DNA of 64,000 bases from Martelella mediterranea DSM 17316. Lineage in GTDB: Bacteria > Pseudomonadota > Alphaproteobacteria > Rhizobiales > Rhizobiaceae. A program made the translations under genes and the position numbers. The notes under the pieces are model-generated. The model worked only from the letters and a program-made list of their open reading frames with translations, did no database searches and had not been told where the DNA came from. Numbering within the stretch: the stretch's first letter is position 1; each line of letters starts with the position of its first letter. Of this stretch, positions 9,009 through 17,233 are shown piece after piece. The DNA lies in assembly GCF_002043005.1 (NCBI RefSeq), contig NZ_CP020330.1:372001-436000 (forward strand), written 5' to 3'.

Positions 9009-9659
9009 CTAGCGGGCCGCTGCCATGCCAATGGACCCTCCGGCGGTCAGATCCTGCAGCAGATTTTGCAGCATGGCCACTTCCGCGTCCGAGACCTCAT
9101 GGCCGCGACCGGGAAAAATGTCCGCGCGCAACCGGCCCTTGCCCGCGCCAAGTTCGCATGCGGCCTCGGCGAAGGCAGTGACCGGGATCCACGGATCGGC
9201 ATCCGAGCCCGTCAGGTAGACAGGCAATTCGGGGGCCAGAAGGCGGGGCCGGTCATCGGTCGCAACGCCCACGCGGCAGCCGGTAAAGGCTGCAAGCGCC
9301 TGCGGGGCGGCAAGCCCCGCAAAGGCATATTCCAGCGCGAGACAGGCCCCTTGCGAAAATCCGGCGAGCAGCAATGGCAGTGCGCCGAAGGCGGCGCGCG
9401 CCTCGGCGACATCACCGGCAAGCTGATCCAGCGCCGCCTGGAGCGCGGTGCGCGTCCCGGCGGTCAGGGGATCAATGGCCCGGGCGTCATACCACGAACC
9501 GCTTTCGGCCCGCGGTAGAGCGAAAGCGACATCCGGCGCATCAAGGCGGGCCAGAACATGGGATTGCATCTCCTCGGGCGATTGCCCGCGGCCATGCACA
9601 AACACACAGATCGCTCTGGCCTGTTTTTCCGCCGCAAGATGAAGCGCGCTTGATGCCAT
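9009..9659 (-). CDS. Phospholipase/carboxylesterase-family alpha/beta hydrolase (MhqD-like)
   Basis: A 216-residue serine hydrolase. The triad is visible: Ser102 in GFSQG, Asp155 in GSDADPW and His187 in GRGHE; the oxyanion region is VHGRGQSPEEM. The ATG at 9659 overlaps the stop of the upstream dioxygenase gene (ATGA), so the two are translationally coupled. In Firmicutes and proteobacteria the same pair, a VOC dioxygenase with a carboxylesterase, is known as MhqO/MhqD, induced by hydroquinones and catechols. Here it probably hydrolyses an ester or lactone arising from ring cleavage, or removes reactive quinone adducts. The exact substrate is unknown. Confidence 0.85.
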   Translation of the reverse strand: MASSALHLAAEKQARAICVFVHGRGQSPEEMQSHVLARLDAPDVAFALPRAESGSWYDARAIDPLTAGTRTALQAALDQLAGDVAEARAAFGALPLLLAGFSQGACLALEYAFAGLAAPQALAAFTGCRVGVATDDRPRLLAPELPVYLTGSDADPWIPVTAFAEAACELGAGKGRLRADIFPGRGHEVSDAEVAMLQNLLQDLTAGGSIGMAAAR

Positions 9660-10618
9660 CAGGCGAACTCGGCCTCTTCCAGCCCGGCGCGCAGCTCTTC
9701 TTCCCGATCCTTGAACCATGGCGGGAACACAAGCGTCTTGCCGATCTGGCCGGGAGGCTCGTCGCGGGCCCAGCCCTCCGGCGTGGTCCAGGCCAGTTCG
9801 AACAGCGCGCCGCCCGGCGAGCGGACATAGCAGGACTTGAAGTAGTTGCGGTCCTTCTGCTCGGAAATGTCGGTGAAGCCGAGACCCTCGATATGGGCGC
9901 GCAAGTTCATCTGGTTTTCCTCATCGCCGGTGTTCAGCGCCAGATGATGGATCGTGCCGCCCGACAGCGTCCAGGTGCCCTGCGGGCTTTCCCGGTCGGT
10001 GATCACCTCGACGCGCTGGATGATGCCATTGGCGTCCGGCACGCGGTAGACCGTGCCTTCATCCGTGTCGGCCTCCTTGGTCAGAGGCAGGGCGATGGTC
10101 ATGAAATCATCCATTGCGCTACGGTCGAAGCAGGCGACCAGTGCGCCGTAAATTCCCTTGATGCCGTGCTCGGCGCTTACGCCCTGCGCCTCGTTGGCAA
10201 TCGGCGTGCGGTTGTCGCTGTCGCTTTCCACCAGCTCATGCGGAATGCCGCAAGGATGGGCGAAAACGACGCGGTCGGCGCCGAAACGGGTGATCTTCTC
10301 GGCCTTGATGCCGCGCTCGTTCAGCCGGTCGACCCAGAAGTTCGCGGCGCCCTTCGGGATCGCCTGCATGATGGTGCGCGACTGGTTCGTGCCGCGGCGG
10401 CCATAGACGCCGGGCTTGCGGAACGGGAAGGTGGTGATGATGGTCGAGGCGTCGCCATCGGGCGAGCCGTAATAGAGGTGATAGACCGGGATCACGCCGT
10501 CAAACAGCACCGTGCGCTTGACCGAGTGAAGCCCCAGGGTCTTGGTGTAGAAGTCGAAATCCTCCTGCGCGCCATCCGTGGAAAGCGTCAGATGATGATA
10601 GCCGCTGATTTGTGCCAA
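9659..10618 (-). CDS. VOC-superfamily ring-cleaving dioxygenase (MhqO/MhqE-like)
   Basis: A 319-residue protein of two tandem glyoxalase/extradiol-dioxygenase domains. Metal-ligand candidates are His in SGYHHLTL near residue 8, His in GGTIHHLAL near 220, and Glu in GALFELAW near 275. Proteins of this layout are annotated as putative (hydro)quinone ring-cleaving dioxygenases. The start is TTG at 10618, with GGAGG 8 bases upstream; no ATG lies near the conserved N-terminus. The gene is coupled to the esterase behind it. An inverted repeat at 10687-10710, about 70-90 bp upstream, is a likely operator. The function fits cleavage or detoxification of hydroquinone-type intermediates in this island. 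Confidence 0.87.
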   Translation of the reverse strand: MAQISGYHHLTLSTDGAQEDFDFYTKTLGLHSVKRTVLFDGVIPVYHLYYGSPDGDASTIITTFPFRKPGVYGRRGTNQSRTIMQAIPKGAANFWVDRLNERGIKAEKITRFGADRVVFAHPCGIPHELVESDSDNRTPIANEAQGVSAEHGIKGIYGALVACFDRSAMDDFMTIALPLTKEADTDEGTVYRVPDANGIIQRVEVITDRESPQGTWTLSGGTIHHLALNTGDEENQMNLRAHIEGLGFTDISEQKDRNYFKSCYVRSPGGALFELAWTTPEGWARDEPPGQIGKTLVFPPWFKDREEELRAGLEEAEFA

Positions 10619-11066
10619 GATACAATCCTCCCAAAATGCAGTCTGTTTGTGCGGCGCCGCATGAAGAACACTCCCCGCAGCGCCGTTTTCGTAAACACAA
10701 GCTTACGAAACCGTTCCGGCAGCAGCCACGCGCAAACATGGATGCTTCCGCAAAGTCGTCATCGATCTGAAAATAACGGCGTCGCAACGCCTCATCCGTG
10801 TGCGACAGCGCCCAAGCCAAAACAGCGAAAGAATTGAACCATCATCTCCCGGCGTCTTTAACGTCGGGCGAAGCGTGTTCAATTCGCTCGCATCATCGGC
10901 GTTTCCTCCAAACCGATCCTCCTGAAATCAGACTAACCCATGGCGAAAGCGCCGGTTATGCGATGTTCGAAAACTTGCATGACTTTTTGTTATGAAGTTT
11001 TTCAGATCCCGGCTGGAGCTGCTTCACATCAAAACCGTTCGCTTTCCGCCTCGGATTTTCCCTTGC
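10619..11066. other. Intergenic region holding the MhqO-like promoter
   Basis: This 448-bp gap holds an inverted repeat at 10687-10710 and otherwise no gene I can recognise on either strand. Frames present are short and composition-driven. Confidence 0.5.
10687..10710. promoter_or_regulatory. Operator candidate, TTTCGTAA-N8-TTACGAAA
   Basis: Two perfect 8-bp arms (TTTCGTAA and TTACGAAA) with an 8-nt spacer lie 69-92 bp upstream of the MhqO-like start. The size fits a dimeric MarR- or TetR-type repressor. No such repressor gene is next to it, so the regulator is unassigned. Confidence 0.5.
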
Positions 11067-12824
11067 CTACCGGGCCAGGATGCGTTTCAGCGCCCGGTGC
11101 AGTTCAGCCTCCGGATCGTCGACGGGCGAGGACACGCGCCAGCAGACGTGGTGGTCCGGACGCACCAGCAGGCAGCCGCTGTCGCAGATTTCCGCCAGCC
11201 TTGCCCATTCGCCGCTGTGGTCGACATATTCCCGGCGCGGCCCGATCACATGGGTCACGATCTCGATGCCGAGCGCATCCCCGACCCGGGCGGTCGCCTC
11301 GACCCAGGCCTCGCCGCCGAGCCCGGTCAGAATGGTGAACCGGCCGTGGCCGCAGAGATCGAGCGTCGAGACCTCGGCCCCGTTGTCGTGGCGGTAAAGC
11401 CAGGCATGCGGCAGCCGCGCGCCGGGCCATGTAGTCGGCTGGTAGTGAAGGTCGGCATCGAGCTGGAAGGCCGGCTCGATCTGACCGTCCGTCACCACCG
11501 CGTCCGAGCTGTAGCGCTGGTTCATCTCGACGCCGTGGGCGTCGAACTCGTATTTCTTGAAGGCAATCGCCTTGCGGATCGCCTCGCGCTGCGCCTCGGC
11601 CTCCGGCGTGCCATTGGTGCGCGCCTCGAGGTTCTTCTGCATCTGCTCCGGGTTCACCCCTTCGGCCATGCCGAGGGCTGCGAAGATCGGGCCGGTTTCG
11701 GCGATCGACTGGTTTGCCCGGGTGACGATCTGCTTGGCGACGGGCGCCCGCTCGGTATCGTAGCTGTCGAGCAGATGCTCGCCCGCCTGCCCCTTCAGGA
11801 CCATGGCCAGTTTCCAGGCCAGGTTGAAGGCATCCTGGATCGAGGTGTTTGAGCCGAGACCGTTCGACGGCGGATGGCGGTGGATGGCGTCGCCCATGCA
11901 GAACACCCGGCCATTGGATGTTTTGGTGGCGTAGAAATTGTTCACCGTCCAGGTGTTGGCCGACAGAAGCTCGATCTCGAGCTCCGGATCGCCGATCAAC
12001 TGCCGGGCGACGCCGGTGGCGAATTCCGGGGTCACGACAGGCTCGGGCTCGTTGATATCGTAGCCCCAGACGATCAGCCATTCGTTCCAGGGCCGCACCA
12101 TGCGCACCAGCCCCATGCCGATGCCGCCGACATCCGCGCCGGGCTGCATCACCCAGTAAAGCACGGACGGGCGGTGGGCGACGTATTTCGTGAGGTCGGC
12201 CTTGAACAGGATGTTCATCGATCCGCCGACGCCCATCTTGCCCTCGAAGGGCAGGTTTTCATTCTCCGCGACCAGCGATTTGCCGCCATCCGCGCCGATC
12301 AGATATTTCGAGCGGATCGTGAATTCCTTCTGCGTCAGCCGATCCAGACAGGTGGTGGTCACGCCATCGGCGTCCTGCTGGTGGCGCAGATATTCGGTCG
12401 ACATCCGCGCCTGGGTGCCGCGCGAGCATGCGGTCTTGAACAGCAGCGGCTCCATGAAGGTCTGCGGCAGGTCGTTCATCTTCGTCGGCGACGACATCAG
12501 ATGCTCGGCCTTGGAGAGCGGATGATTGCCCCAGGCCTTCATCCGGCCGATTTCCTCGCCGGCAAGGCTCTCGCAGAAGATGTTCTCGCCCATCAGCTCC
12601 TGATGGGTGGCGAACATATAGGCTTCGTCCTCGACCTCGCGGCCGAGGTCGCGCAGCACCTCCATGGCGCGCTGGTTGGTTATGTGCGCGCGCGGCGTAT
12701 TGGCAAGCCAGCGGTAGCGGTTCACCGCCATGTTTTCGATGCCGTAGGTCGAAAGCAAGGCGGCCGTCGCCGAACCAGCAGGTCCGGTGCCAATGATCAA
12801 TACATCGGTTGTGATGTCTGGCAT
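11067..12824 (-). CDS. FAD-dependent aromatic hydroxylase, TfdB/phenol-2-monooxygenase type
   Basis: A 585-residue class A flavoprotein hydroxylase, a length typical of 2,4-dichlorophenol and phenol hydroxylases. It has the FAD motif IGTGPAGSATA (residues 11-21), the YLIGADGGKS motif near 178 and the second FAD motif GRVFCMGDAIHRHPPSNGLG near 320. A thioredoxin-like C-terminal region is present. The start is ATG 12824 behind GGGAGGAG. It adds a hydroxyl to a phenolic ring using NAD(P)H and O2. It sits 48 bp downstream of maleylacetate reductase and in the same island as a hydroxyquinol-type dioxygenase. Conversion of resorcinol, hydroquinone or a chlorophenol to hydroxyquinol is therefore the likely role, but the substrate is inferred from context only. 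Confidence 0.9.
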   Translation of the reverse strand: MPDITTDVLIIGTGPAGSATAALLSTYGIENMAVNRYRWLANTPRAHITNQRAMEVLRDLGREVEDEAYMFATHQELMGENIFCESLAGEEIGRMKAWGNHPLSKAEHLMSSPTKMNDLPQTFMEPLLFKTACSRGTQARMSTEYLRHQQDADGVTTTCLDRLTQKEFTIRSKYLIGADGGKSLVAENENLPFEGKMGVGGSMNILFKADLTKYVAHRPSVLYWVMQPGADVGGIGMGLVRMVRPWNEWLIVWGYDINEPEPVVTPEFATGVARQLIGDPELEIELLSANTWTVNNFYATKTSNGRVFCMGDAIHRHPPSNGLGSNTSIQDAFNLAWKLAMVLKGQAGEHLLDSYDTERAPVAKQIVTRANQSIAETGPIFAALGMAEGVNPEQMQKNLEARTNGTPEAEAQREAIRKAIAFKKYEFDAHGVEMNQRYSSDAVVTDGQIEPAFQLDADLHYQPTTWPGARLPHAWLYRHDNGAEVSTLDLCGHGRFTILTGLGGEAWVEATARVGDALGIEIVTHVIGPRREYVDHSGEWARLAEICDSGCLLVRPDHHVCWRVSSPVDDPEAELHRALKRILAR

Positions 12825-12872
12825 AAGTTCTCCTCCCAGGAACAGTATAGTGCGGGCGCGATCGCCCGAAAA

Positions 12873-13946
12873 TCAAAAGGCCGGCATGTCTCCGCTCCAC
12901 GCCGCCTGCAGCAGCGTCCGGATCGCATCCCGTTCGATCGGGCGCGGATTCCAGTAGGGATTGGCGACGGCAAGGTCGGCCGCCTTGTCGAGATCGGCCT
13001 CGCTCACGCCAAGATCGCTGAGCGCCAGCGGCGCGCCGATCTCCTTGGCGAAACGGTAGAGCCCCCTGCCCGGATTGTCGTCGTCGAAGAGCTCGGCGAC
13101 CGGCGCCAGCAGCTCCGGGACCGCGCCGGCATTATAGGCCAGGGCATGCGGCAGGATGATCGCGTGGGTCTCGGCATGGGGCAGGTTGAAACTTCCGCCC
13201 AGCGTGTGGCAGAGTTTGTGATGCAGCGCCATGCCAACCTGGCCCAGCACCGTACCGCATAGCCATGCGCCGTAAAGCGTCTCGCCGCGCGTCGCAACGT
13301 CTTCGGGCGAAGCCAGAACGCGCGGCAGGCTGTCGCGGAACGCGCGCAGCCCCTCGACGGCCATCAGAGAGGAAATGGGAGACCGGTCGCGGGCATAAAG
13401 CCCCTCGGCCGCATGCGCCATCGCGTTGAGCGCCGAGGTCACCGTCATTCCGACCGGCAGGGTCGCGACCAGTTCCGCATCATAGAGAATGGTGCCGGGC
13501 TGCACCTTGGGATTGGTCTGGGTGGTTTTCACCCCATTTTCGGTCTGGCCGAGAATCGGCGTCGCCTCAGATCCGGCATAGGTGGTGGGCACGGCGATCT
13601 GCGGCAGGCCGGTCCTGAGCGCGATGGCCTTGGCCAGTCCGGTCGTCGAGCCGCCGCCAACCGCGACCAGCACGTCCGCGCCCAGTTCTTCGGCGTGTCG
13701 GACGGCCTCTTCCGAGACGTCGACAGGCGTATGCATCGTCGCATTGGTGTAGGTGCCGGCGGCGCGCGCGCCACAATACCCGGCAAACTCTTCGGCCAGC
13801 TCAGCCTGTTGCGGCGTGGTCAGGATCAATGCCCGCTCGGCGCCGAGCGTTTCCAGTTCCTCTGCGATGTTCTTGCGCACCCCGGCGCCGAAACGGACCC
13901 TGACGGCAGCGCTACGTGCGGTGAATTCCTCGCGAAAAAAAGACAA
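12873..13946 (-). CDS. Maleylacetate reductase (iron-type alcohol dehydrogenase family)
   Basis: A 357-residue enzyme that reduces maleylacetate to 3-oxoadipate with NAD(P)H. It shows the family's GADVLVAVGGGSTTGLAKAI nucleotide-binding segment (about 88-107), VPTTYAGSEATPILGQTENG (about 118-137) and the metal-site region HHKLCHTLGGSFNLPHAETHA (about 240). All of these are characteristic of MacA/TfdF-type reductases. The start appears to be TTG at 13946 behind GGGGGGAG; no ATG precedes the conserved region. It is the first gene of a unit with the TfdB-like hydroxylase. A LysR gene is divergent 93 bp away, a classical arrangement for (chloro)aromatic catabolism. Confidence 0.92.
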   Translation of the reverse strand: MSFFREEFTARSAAVRVRFGAGVRKNIAEELETLGAERALILTTPQQAELAEEFAGYCGARAAGTYTNATMHTPVDVSEEAVRHAEELGADVLVAVGGGSTTGLAKAIALRTGLPQIAVPTTYAGSEATPILGQTENGVKTTQTNPKVQPGTILYDAELVATLPVGMTVTSALNAMAHAAEGLYARDRSPISSLMAVEGLRAFRDSLPRVLASPEDVATRGETLYGAWLCGTVLGQVGMALHHKLCHTLGGSFNLPHAETHAIILPHALAYNAGAVPELLAPVAELFDDDNPGRGLYRFAKEIGAPLALSDLGVSEADLDKAADLAVANPYWNPRPIERDAIRTLLQAAWSGDMPAF

Positions 13947-13990
13947 TCGACTCCCCCCTCATGCTGGACTGAAAATCACGTTACCCCATT

Positions 13991-14035
13991 CAAAGGGAGA
14001 TATTGATCTGATGATTGAAATAAAATATTCCTTTG
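13991..14035. promoter_or_regulatory. Divergent promoter region with inverted repeat, LysR target candidate
   Basis: Between the maleylacetate reductase and LysR genes, CAAAGGGAGATATT (13991-14004) is mirrored by AATATTCCTTTG (14025-14035) with small mismatches. The AT-rich stretch and its position beside both starts fit a LysR binding region. The arms are imperfect, so the exact site is uncertain. Confidence 0.4.
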
Positions 14036-14039
14036 GGTT

Positions 14040-14990
14040 ATGAAAATAGACAGCGAGCATCTCGAAATTCTGGCGCTGATCGTCGAGAAGGGCGGTTTAA
14101 CCGAAGGGGCGGAAGCGCTCGGGAAGTCGCAGCCCTCCGTCTCGCGCAGCATGACATTGCTGGAAAAAAGGGTCGGCATGCCGCTGTTCGAACCGGGCCG
14201 CCGACCGTTGCGCCCGACGGAGCTCGGCGCAAGCCTTGCCCGGCTCGGCAACCGGATCCGCACCGCCAACCGCGAAGCCAGTCTTCTTGTGCGGCGCTTC
14301 CGCCAGGGGCTGGCCGGCCGGCTGAGGGTGGGCGGCTCGCCGATCTTCACCGACGGCGTCGTGGCCAAGCTGATCGCGGAATTCCAGTCGCGCTATTCTG
14401 ACGTCTATATCGATCAGTCCTACGGCTATCTGGACACGCTCGAGGCCGGGCTGAGGAATGGCGGCCTCGATATCGCCATCCTGCCGCTTCATCCCCGGCA
14501 GGTGCCGTCCGACATGGAGTTTCTGCCGCTGCTTTCGGGCCGCAATGTCGTGGCGTGCCGGCAGGATCATCCGCTGACGCGGATCAAGGCGATCACCTCC
14601 GATGCGATCGCACCCTATCCGTGGATCGCGCCGCCCTCCAACAGCCCGCTCTACCGCGACCTTGAGCGCGCGCTGAAGTCCATGGGACAGGAGAGTTTCA
14701 TGGTCAATTTCTCGGGCGGAACGCTGGCGTCCATCCAGTCGCTTTTGCTGGGGTCGGATTCGCTGACCGTGCTTCCCTATTCGGTGGTGTTCCTGAACCG
14801 CCGCACCATCCCGCTTGTCGCCCTGCCGTTGAAGATCGACCATCCGAACCGCCAGTTGGGCGTCATGACCAAGACCGATGGCAAGAGACCGCCGGCGGCC
14901 GAGCAGTTCATCACCTTCCTGCAGACCGAAGCCCAGCGGCTGCAGGCGCGCATGGAGCACGACGAGCAGGTGACCCAGCGCCGCGGCTGA
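14040..14990 (+). CDS. LysR-family transcriptional regulator
   Basis: A 316-residue LysR protein. The N-terminal HTH covers residues about 3-62 (GGLTEGAEALGKSQPSVSRS, then MTLLEKRVGMPLFEPG). A two-lobed effector domain follows from about 92, with AGRLRVGGSPIFTDGVVAKL opening lobe one. It reads away from maleylacetate reductase, sharing a 93-bp divergent promoter, so it is the probable activator of the hydroxylase/reductase unit. The stop at 14990 is only 3 bp from the convergent tautomerase gene's end. The usual inducer for such regulators is a pathway intermediate, but none can be named here. Confidence 0.92.
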   Translation: MKIDSEHLEILALIVEKGGLTEGAEALGKSQPSVSRSMTLLEKRVGMPLFEPGRRPLRPTELGASLARLGNRIRTANREASLLVRRFRQGLAGRLRVGGSPIFTDGVVAKLIAEFQSRYSDVYIDQSYGYLDTLEAGLRNGGLDIAILPLHPRQVPSDMEFLPLLSGRNVVACRQDHPLTRIKAITSDAIAPYPWIAPPSNSPLYRDLERALKSMGQESFMVNFSGGTLASIQSLLLGSDSLTVLPYSVVFLNRRTIPLVALPLKIDHPNRQLGVMTKTDGKRPPAAEQFITFLQTEAQRLQARMEHDEQVTQRRG

Positions 14991-14993
14991 GCC

Positions 14994-15326
14994 CTACTTC
15001 AGCGCGACATAGGTCTCCGGATCCAGCATCGCGATGCGCACGGCGACCGACTGCCCCGTGGCGTGACCGATCTGCTCGCGAAGCTGCCCGGCGACTTCTG
15101 TGACCATCGCGCGCGTGCGATCCGGCCGCTCCAGCAAGAAAAGCTCGACATTGATCTGCGGCTGATCCGGCATGCCGAGCACCGGGATTATGGCGAGCTG
15201 GAAGGCTTCATTGCCGACCGAGAGACTGGAACACAGCGATGTGCGCATATCCGGCAGAAACGCCGCGAGACCGTCCCGCGCCGCGCCATATTGCGCCTCA
15301 TCGATGAAGATTTTGACGTTGGGCAT
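14994..15326 (-). CDS. Small tautomerase-like protein
   Basis: A 110-residue protein starting MPNVKIFIDE. Proline 1, exposed after Met removal, is the catalytic base of the tautomerase superfamily. The length and the pattern of a beta strand, then a helix, then LAIIPVLGMPDQPQINVELF resemble 5-carboxymethyl-2-hydroxymuconate isomerase-type members. The ATG at 15326 is chosen so that Pro follows directly; upstream codons belong to the preceding gene. It lies 10 bp after the intradiol dioxygenase and so probably acts on the ring-fission product, isomerising or tautomerising maleylacetate-type enols. The fold assignment is good but the reaction is inference. Confidence 0.7.
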   Translation of the reverse strand: MPNVKIFIDEAQYGAARDGLAAFLPDMRTSLCSSLSVGNEAFQLAIIPVLGMPDQPQINVELFLLERPDRTRAMVTEVAGQLREQIGHATGQSVAVRIAMLDPETYVALK

Positions 15327-15336
15327 TCTGACCTCA

Positions 15337-16170
15337 TTATGAAACGAGAACGAAATCGAAGGGGGAGCGCCACAAGGTCGCGCCGTTCTCGACCCGTTCA
15401 TAGGGCGCAATCAACGTGTCCTTGACGCCGAAAACAGCATCGGATTCCAAATATTTATCGCCGCCGACAAAGGTGTGGGTGACCAGTTTCTGATAGCCCG
15501 GCGCGGTGACGAGATAGTGCATATGCGCAGGCCGGTAGGGATGGCGGCCGAGATGGCCGAGCATCTGTCCCACCGGACCGTCATCAGGGATCGGGTAGCT
15601 GACCGGCTTGATGCCGACGAAGCTGTAGCGCCCGTCCGCCCCGGTGATGAACCGCCCGCGATTGTTCCATTTCGGTTGAATGCCCGGCTGCTGGACGTCG
15701 TAATAGCCGTCGGCATTGTCCGACCAGACATCCACCGTCGCGCCTTCGATTGGGTTGCCGTCAATGTCGAGAACACGGCCTTCGAACAGGCAGCTCTCGC
15801 CCTTGCCATCCAGCGAAATAGTGTCCCCCATCTGCCGGATTGGCGCGCCGTCGACATGGAAGGGGCCGAAGACGGTGTTTTCCGTCGCGCCTTCGGGCCG
15901 GCGGTTGTTGATCGCGTCGACCAGCATCGAGAACCCGAGAACGTCCGACAGCAGAATGAACTCCTGCCGCTCCTCGGAGCACATCTGGCCCGTCTTCGTC
16001 AAAAAACCGATCGCATAGTCCCACTCTTCCTGGGTCAGATGGATTTCCTTGGCGAAATCATGAAGATGGCGAACGAGACAGGACATGACCTCCGCCAGAC
16101 GCGCGTCTGTTTCAGGACCCATGCGCTCATTGACGGTGCTGGCGGAATTGTCTTCGGTGAAATAGCTCAT
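15337..16170 (-). CDS. Intradiol dioxygenase, hydroxyquinol 1,2-dioxygenase type
   Basis: A 277-residue non-haem Fe(III) enzyme that opens hydroxyquinol (1,2,4-trihydroxybenzene) between adjacent hydroxyls to give maleylacetate. The four iron ligands are visible: Tyr157 (ADGYYDVQ), Tyr192 (SYPIP), His216 and His218 (RPAHMHYL). Their spacing matches catechol 1,2-dioxygenases. The N-terminal ~100 residues are the catechol-dioxygenase dimerisation domain (FILLSDVLGFSMLVDAIN). The ATG at 16170 is taken because earlier codons show no family similarity. Maleylacetate reductase at 12873-13946 would use its product. Chlorocatechol specificity cannot be excluded from sequence alone. Confidence 0.92.
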   Translation of the reverse strand: MSYFTEDNSASTVNERMGPETDARLAEVMSCLVRHLHDFAKEIHLTQEEWDYAIGFLTKTGQMCSEERQEFILLSDVLGFSMLVDAINNRRPEGATENTVFGPFHVDGAPIRQMGDTISLDGKGESCLFEGRVLDIDGNPIEGATVDVWSDNADGYYDVQQPGIQPKWNNRGRFITGADGRYSFVGIKPVSYPIPDDGPVGQMLGHLGRHPYRPAHMHYLVTAPGYQKLVTHTFVGGDKYLESDAVFGVKDTLIAPYERVENGATLWRSPFDFVLVS

Positions 16171-16192
16171 GAACTTCTGCTCCTCAAAGGGG

Positions 16193-17224
16193 TCATGTGA
16201 TTTTGCGATTGCGCGGGCCGGTTTTCGGCGGAAGATGTTCGAGCGGCAGGAAGTCGAAGCCGGTTTTCTGCACGACGCCTCCCCACAGTCCTCGTCTTTC
16301 GAACAGCATGATGGCAATGCCGATTATTCCCAGAATGATCAGATAGACGGTTCCATAGTCCGACAGCAGGCGCTGAAGCCCGTAGAAGACCAGCACCCCG
16401 ATGATCGGCCCCGGCAGGGTGCCGATCCCGCCGATCACGACTATGAAGATGACGAAGGCGGTCCAGTCGATCACCGAAAAGGCGGCGTCGGGCGCGATCC
16501 GGCCAGTCTGGAGAAAGATGAGGCCGCCGCAAAGCCCGGTGCCAAAGGCGGTCAGCATGAAAACCAGCGCCTTGAGCCGCAGCGGATCGACGCCGACGGA
16601 GCGCGCCGCGACCGTATTGTCGCGCATCGCCTGCAGGCCGAGCCCCATGCGCGAGCGCAGGAACAGCCAGCTTGCGGCGAGCATGATCACGACGAGCCCG
16701 AGGGCGAGCCAGTAGGTCAGCACATCCACGGCCGCCGCTCCCGAAATATCGAGAAGATCGCGCAAGGTCTGCACGCCCGGCATTTCGCGCGCGGCCCCCC
16801 TGGGCAGCGCGGTGCCCGTTCCCCCGCCAAGCGCCCGCCACTGGCTGAAGGACAGCCGGGCGATTTCGGCAACGGCCCATGTGCCGATCGCGAAATAGGC
16901 GCCGTAGAGACGGAAGGTGAAGAAGGCGACCGGGACCGAAAGCGCCATGGCCACCAGCCCGCCGATCAGAATGCCCGTCAGCGGATCGATGCCCCACAGG
17001 ATCGCGGCCGCGAACATCGAATAGGCCCCGACGCCGACGAAAAGCTGCTGGCCGACCGAGACCAGCCCGGCAAAGCCCGCCAGCATGTTCCAGTTCAGCG
17101 CCAGAACCAGCAGGCACAGCACCATGAACAGGTCCTGCACCAGGGCGCGCATGCCGAACAGCGGTATGATCGCCAGGATGACGACGATGACGGCGGAGAA
17201 GAAAAGTTCAAACGCGTTTCTCAT
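16193..17224 (-). CDS. livM: Liv-type ABC transporter permease LivM (set 1)
   Basis: A 343-residue inner-membrane permease with about nine hydrophobic segments. NWNMLAGFAGLVSVGQQLFVGVGAY near residue 45-70 is the LivM signature, followed by GPYFAIGTW-like YGAYFAIGTWAVAEIARL and GLGLQAMRDNTVAARSVGVD. It lies 22 bp before the intradiol dioxygenase in the same direction and follows livH by 9 bp. Together with livH, livF and livG (to 19523) it makes an importer lacking an adjacent binding protein. The context implies uptake of an aromatic or related acid feeding the hydroxyquinol path rather than amino acids (inference). Confidence 0.93.
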   Translation of the reverse strand: MRNAFELFFSAVIVVILAIIPLFGMRALVQDLFMVLCLLVLALNWNMLAGFAGLVSVGQQLFVGVGAYSMFAAAILWGIDPLTGILIGGLVAMALSVPVAFFTFRLYGAYFAIGTWAVAEIARLSFSQWRALGGGTGTALPRGAAREMPGVQTLRDLLDISGAAAVDVLTYWLALGLVVIMLAASWLFLRSRMGLGLQAMRDNTVAARSVGVDPLRLKALVFMLTAFGTGLCGGLIFLQTGRIAPDAAFSVIDWTAFVIFIVVIGGIGTLPGPIIGVLVFYGLQRLLSDYGTVYLIILGIIGIAIMLFERRGLWGGVVQKTGFDFLPLEHLPPKTGPRNRKIT

Positions 17225-17233
17225 GGCCGGTCC

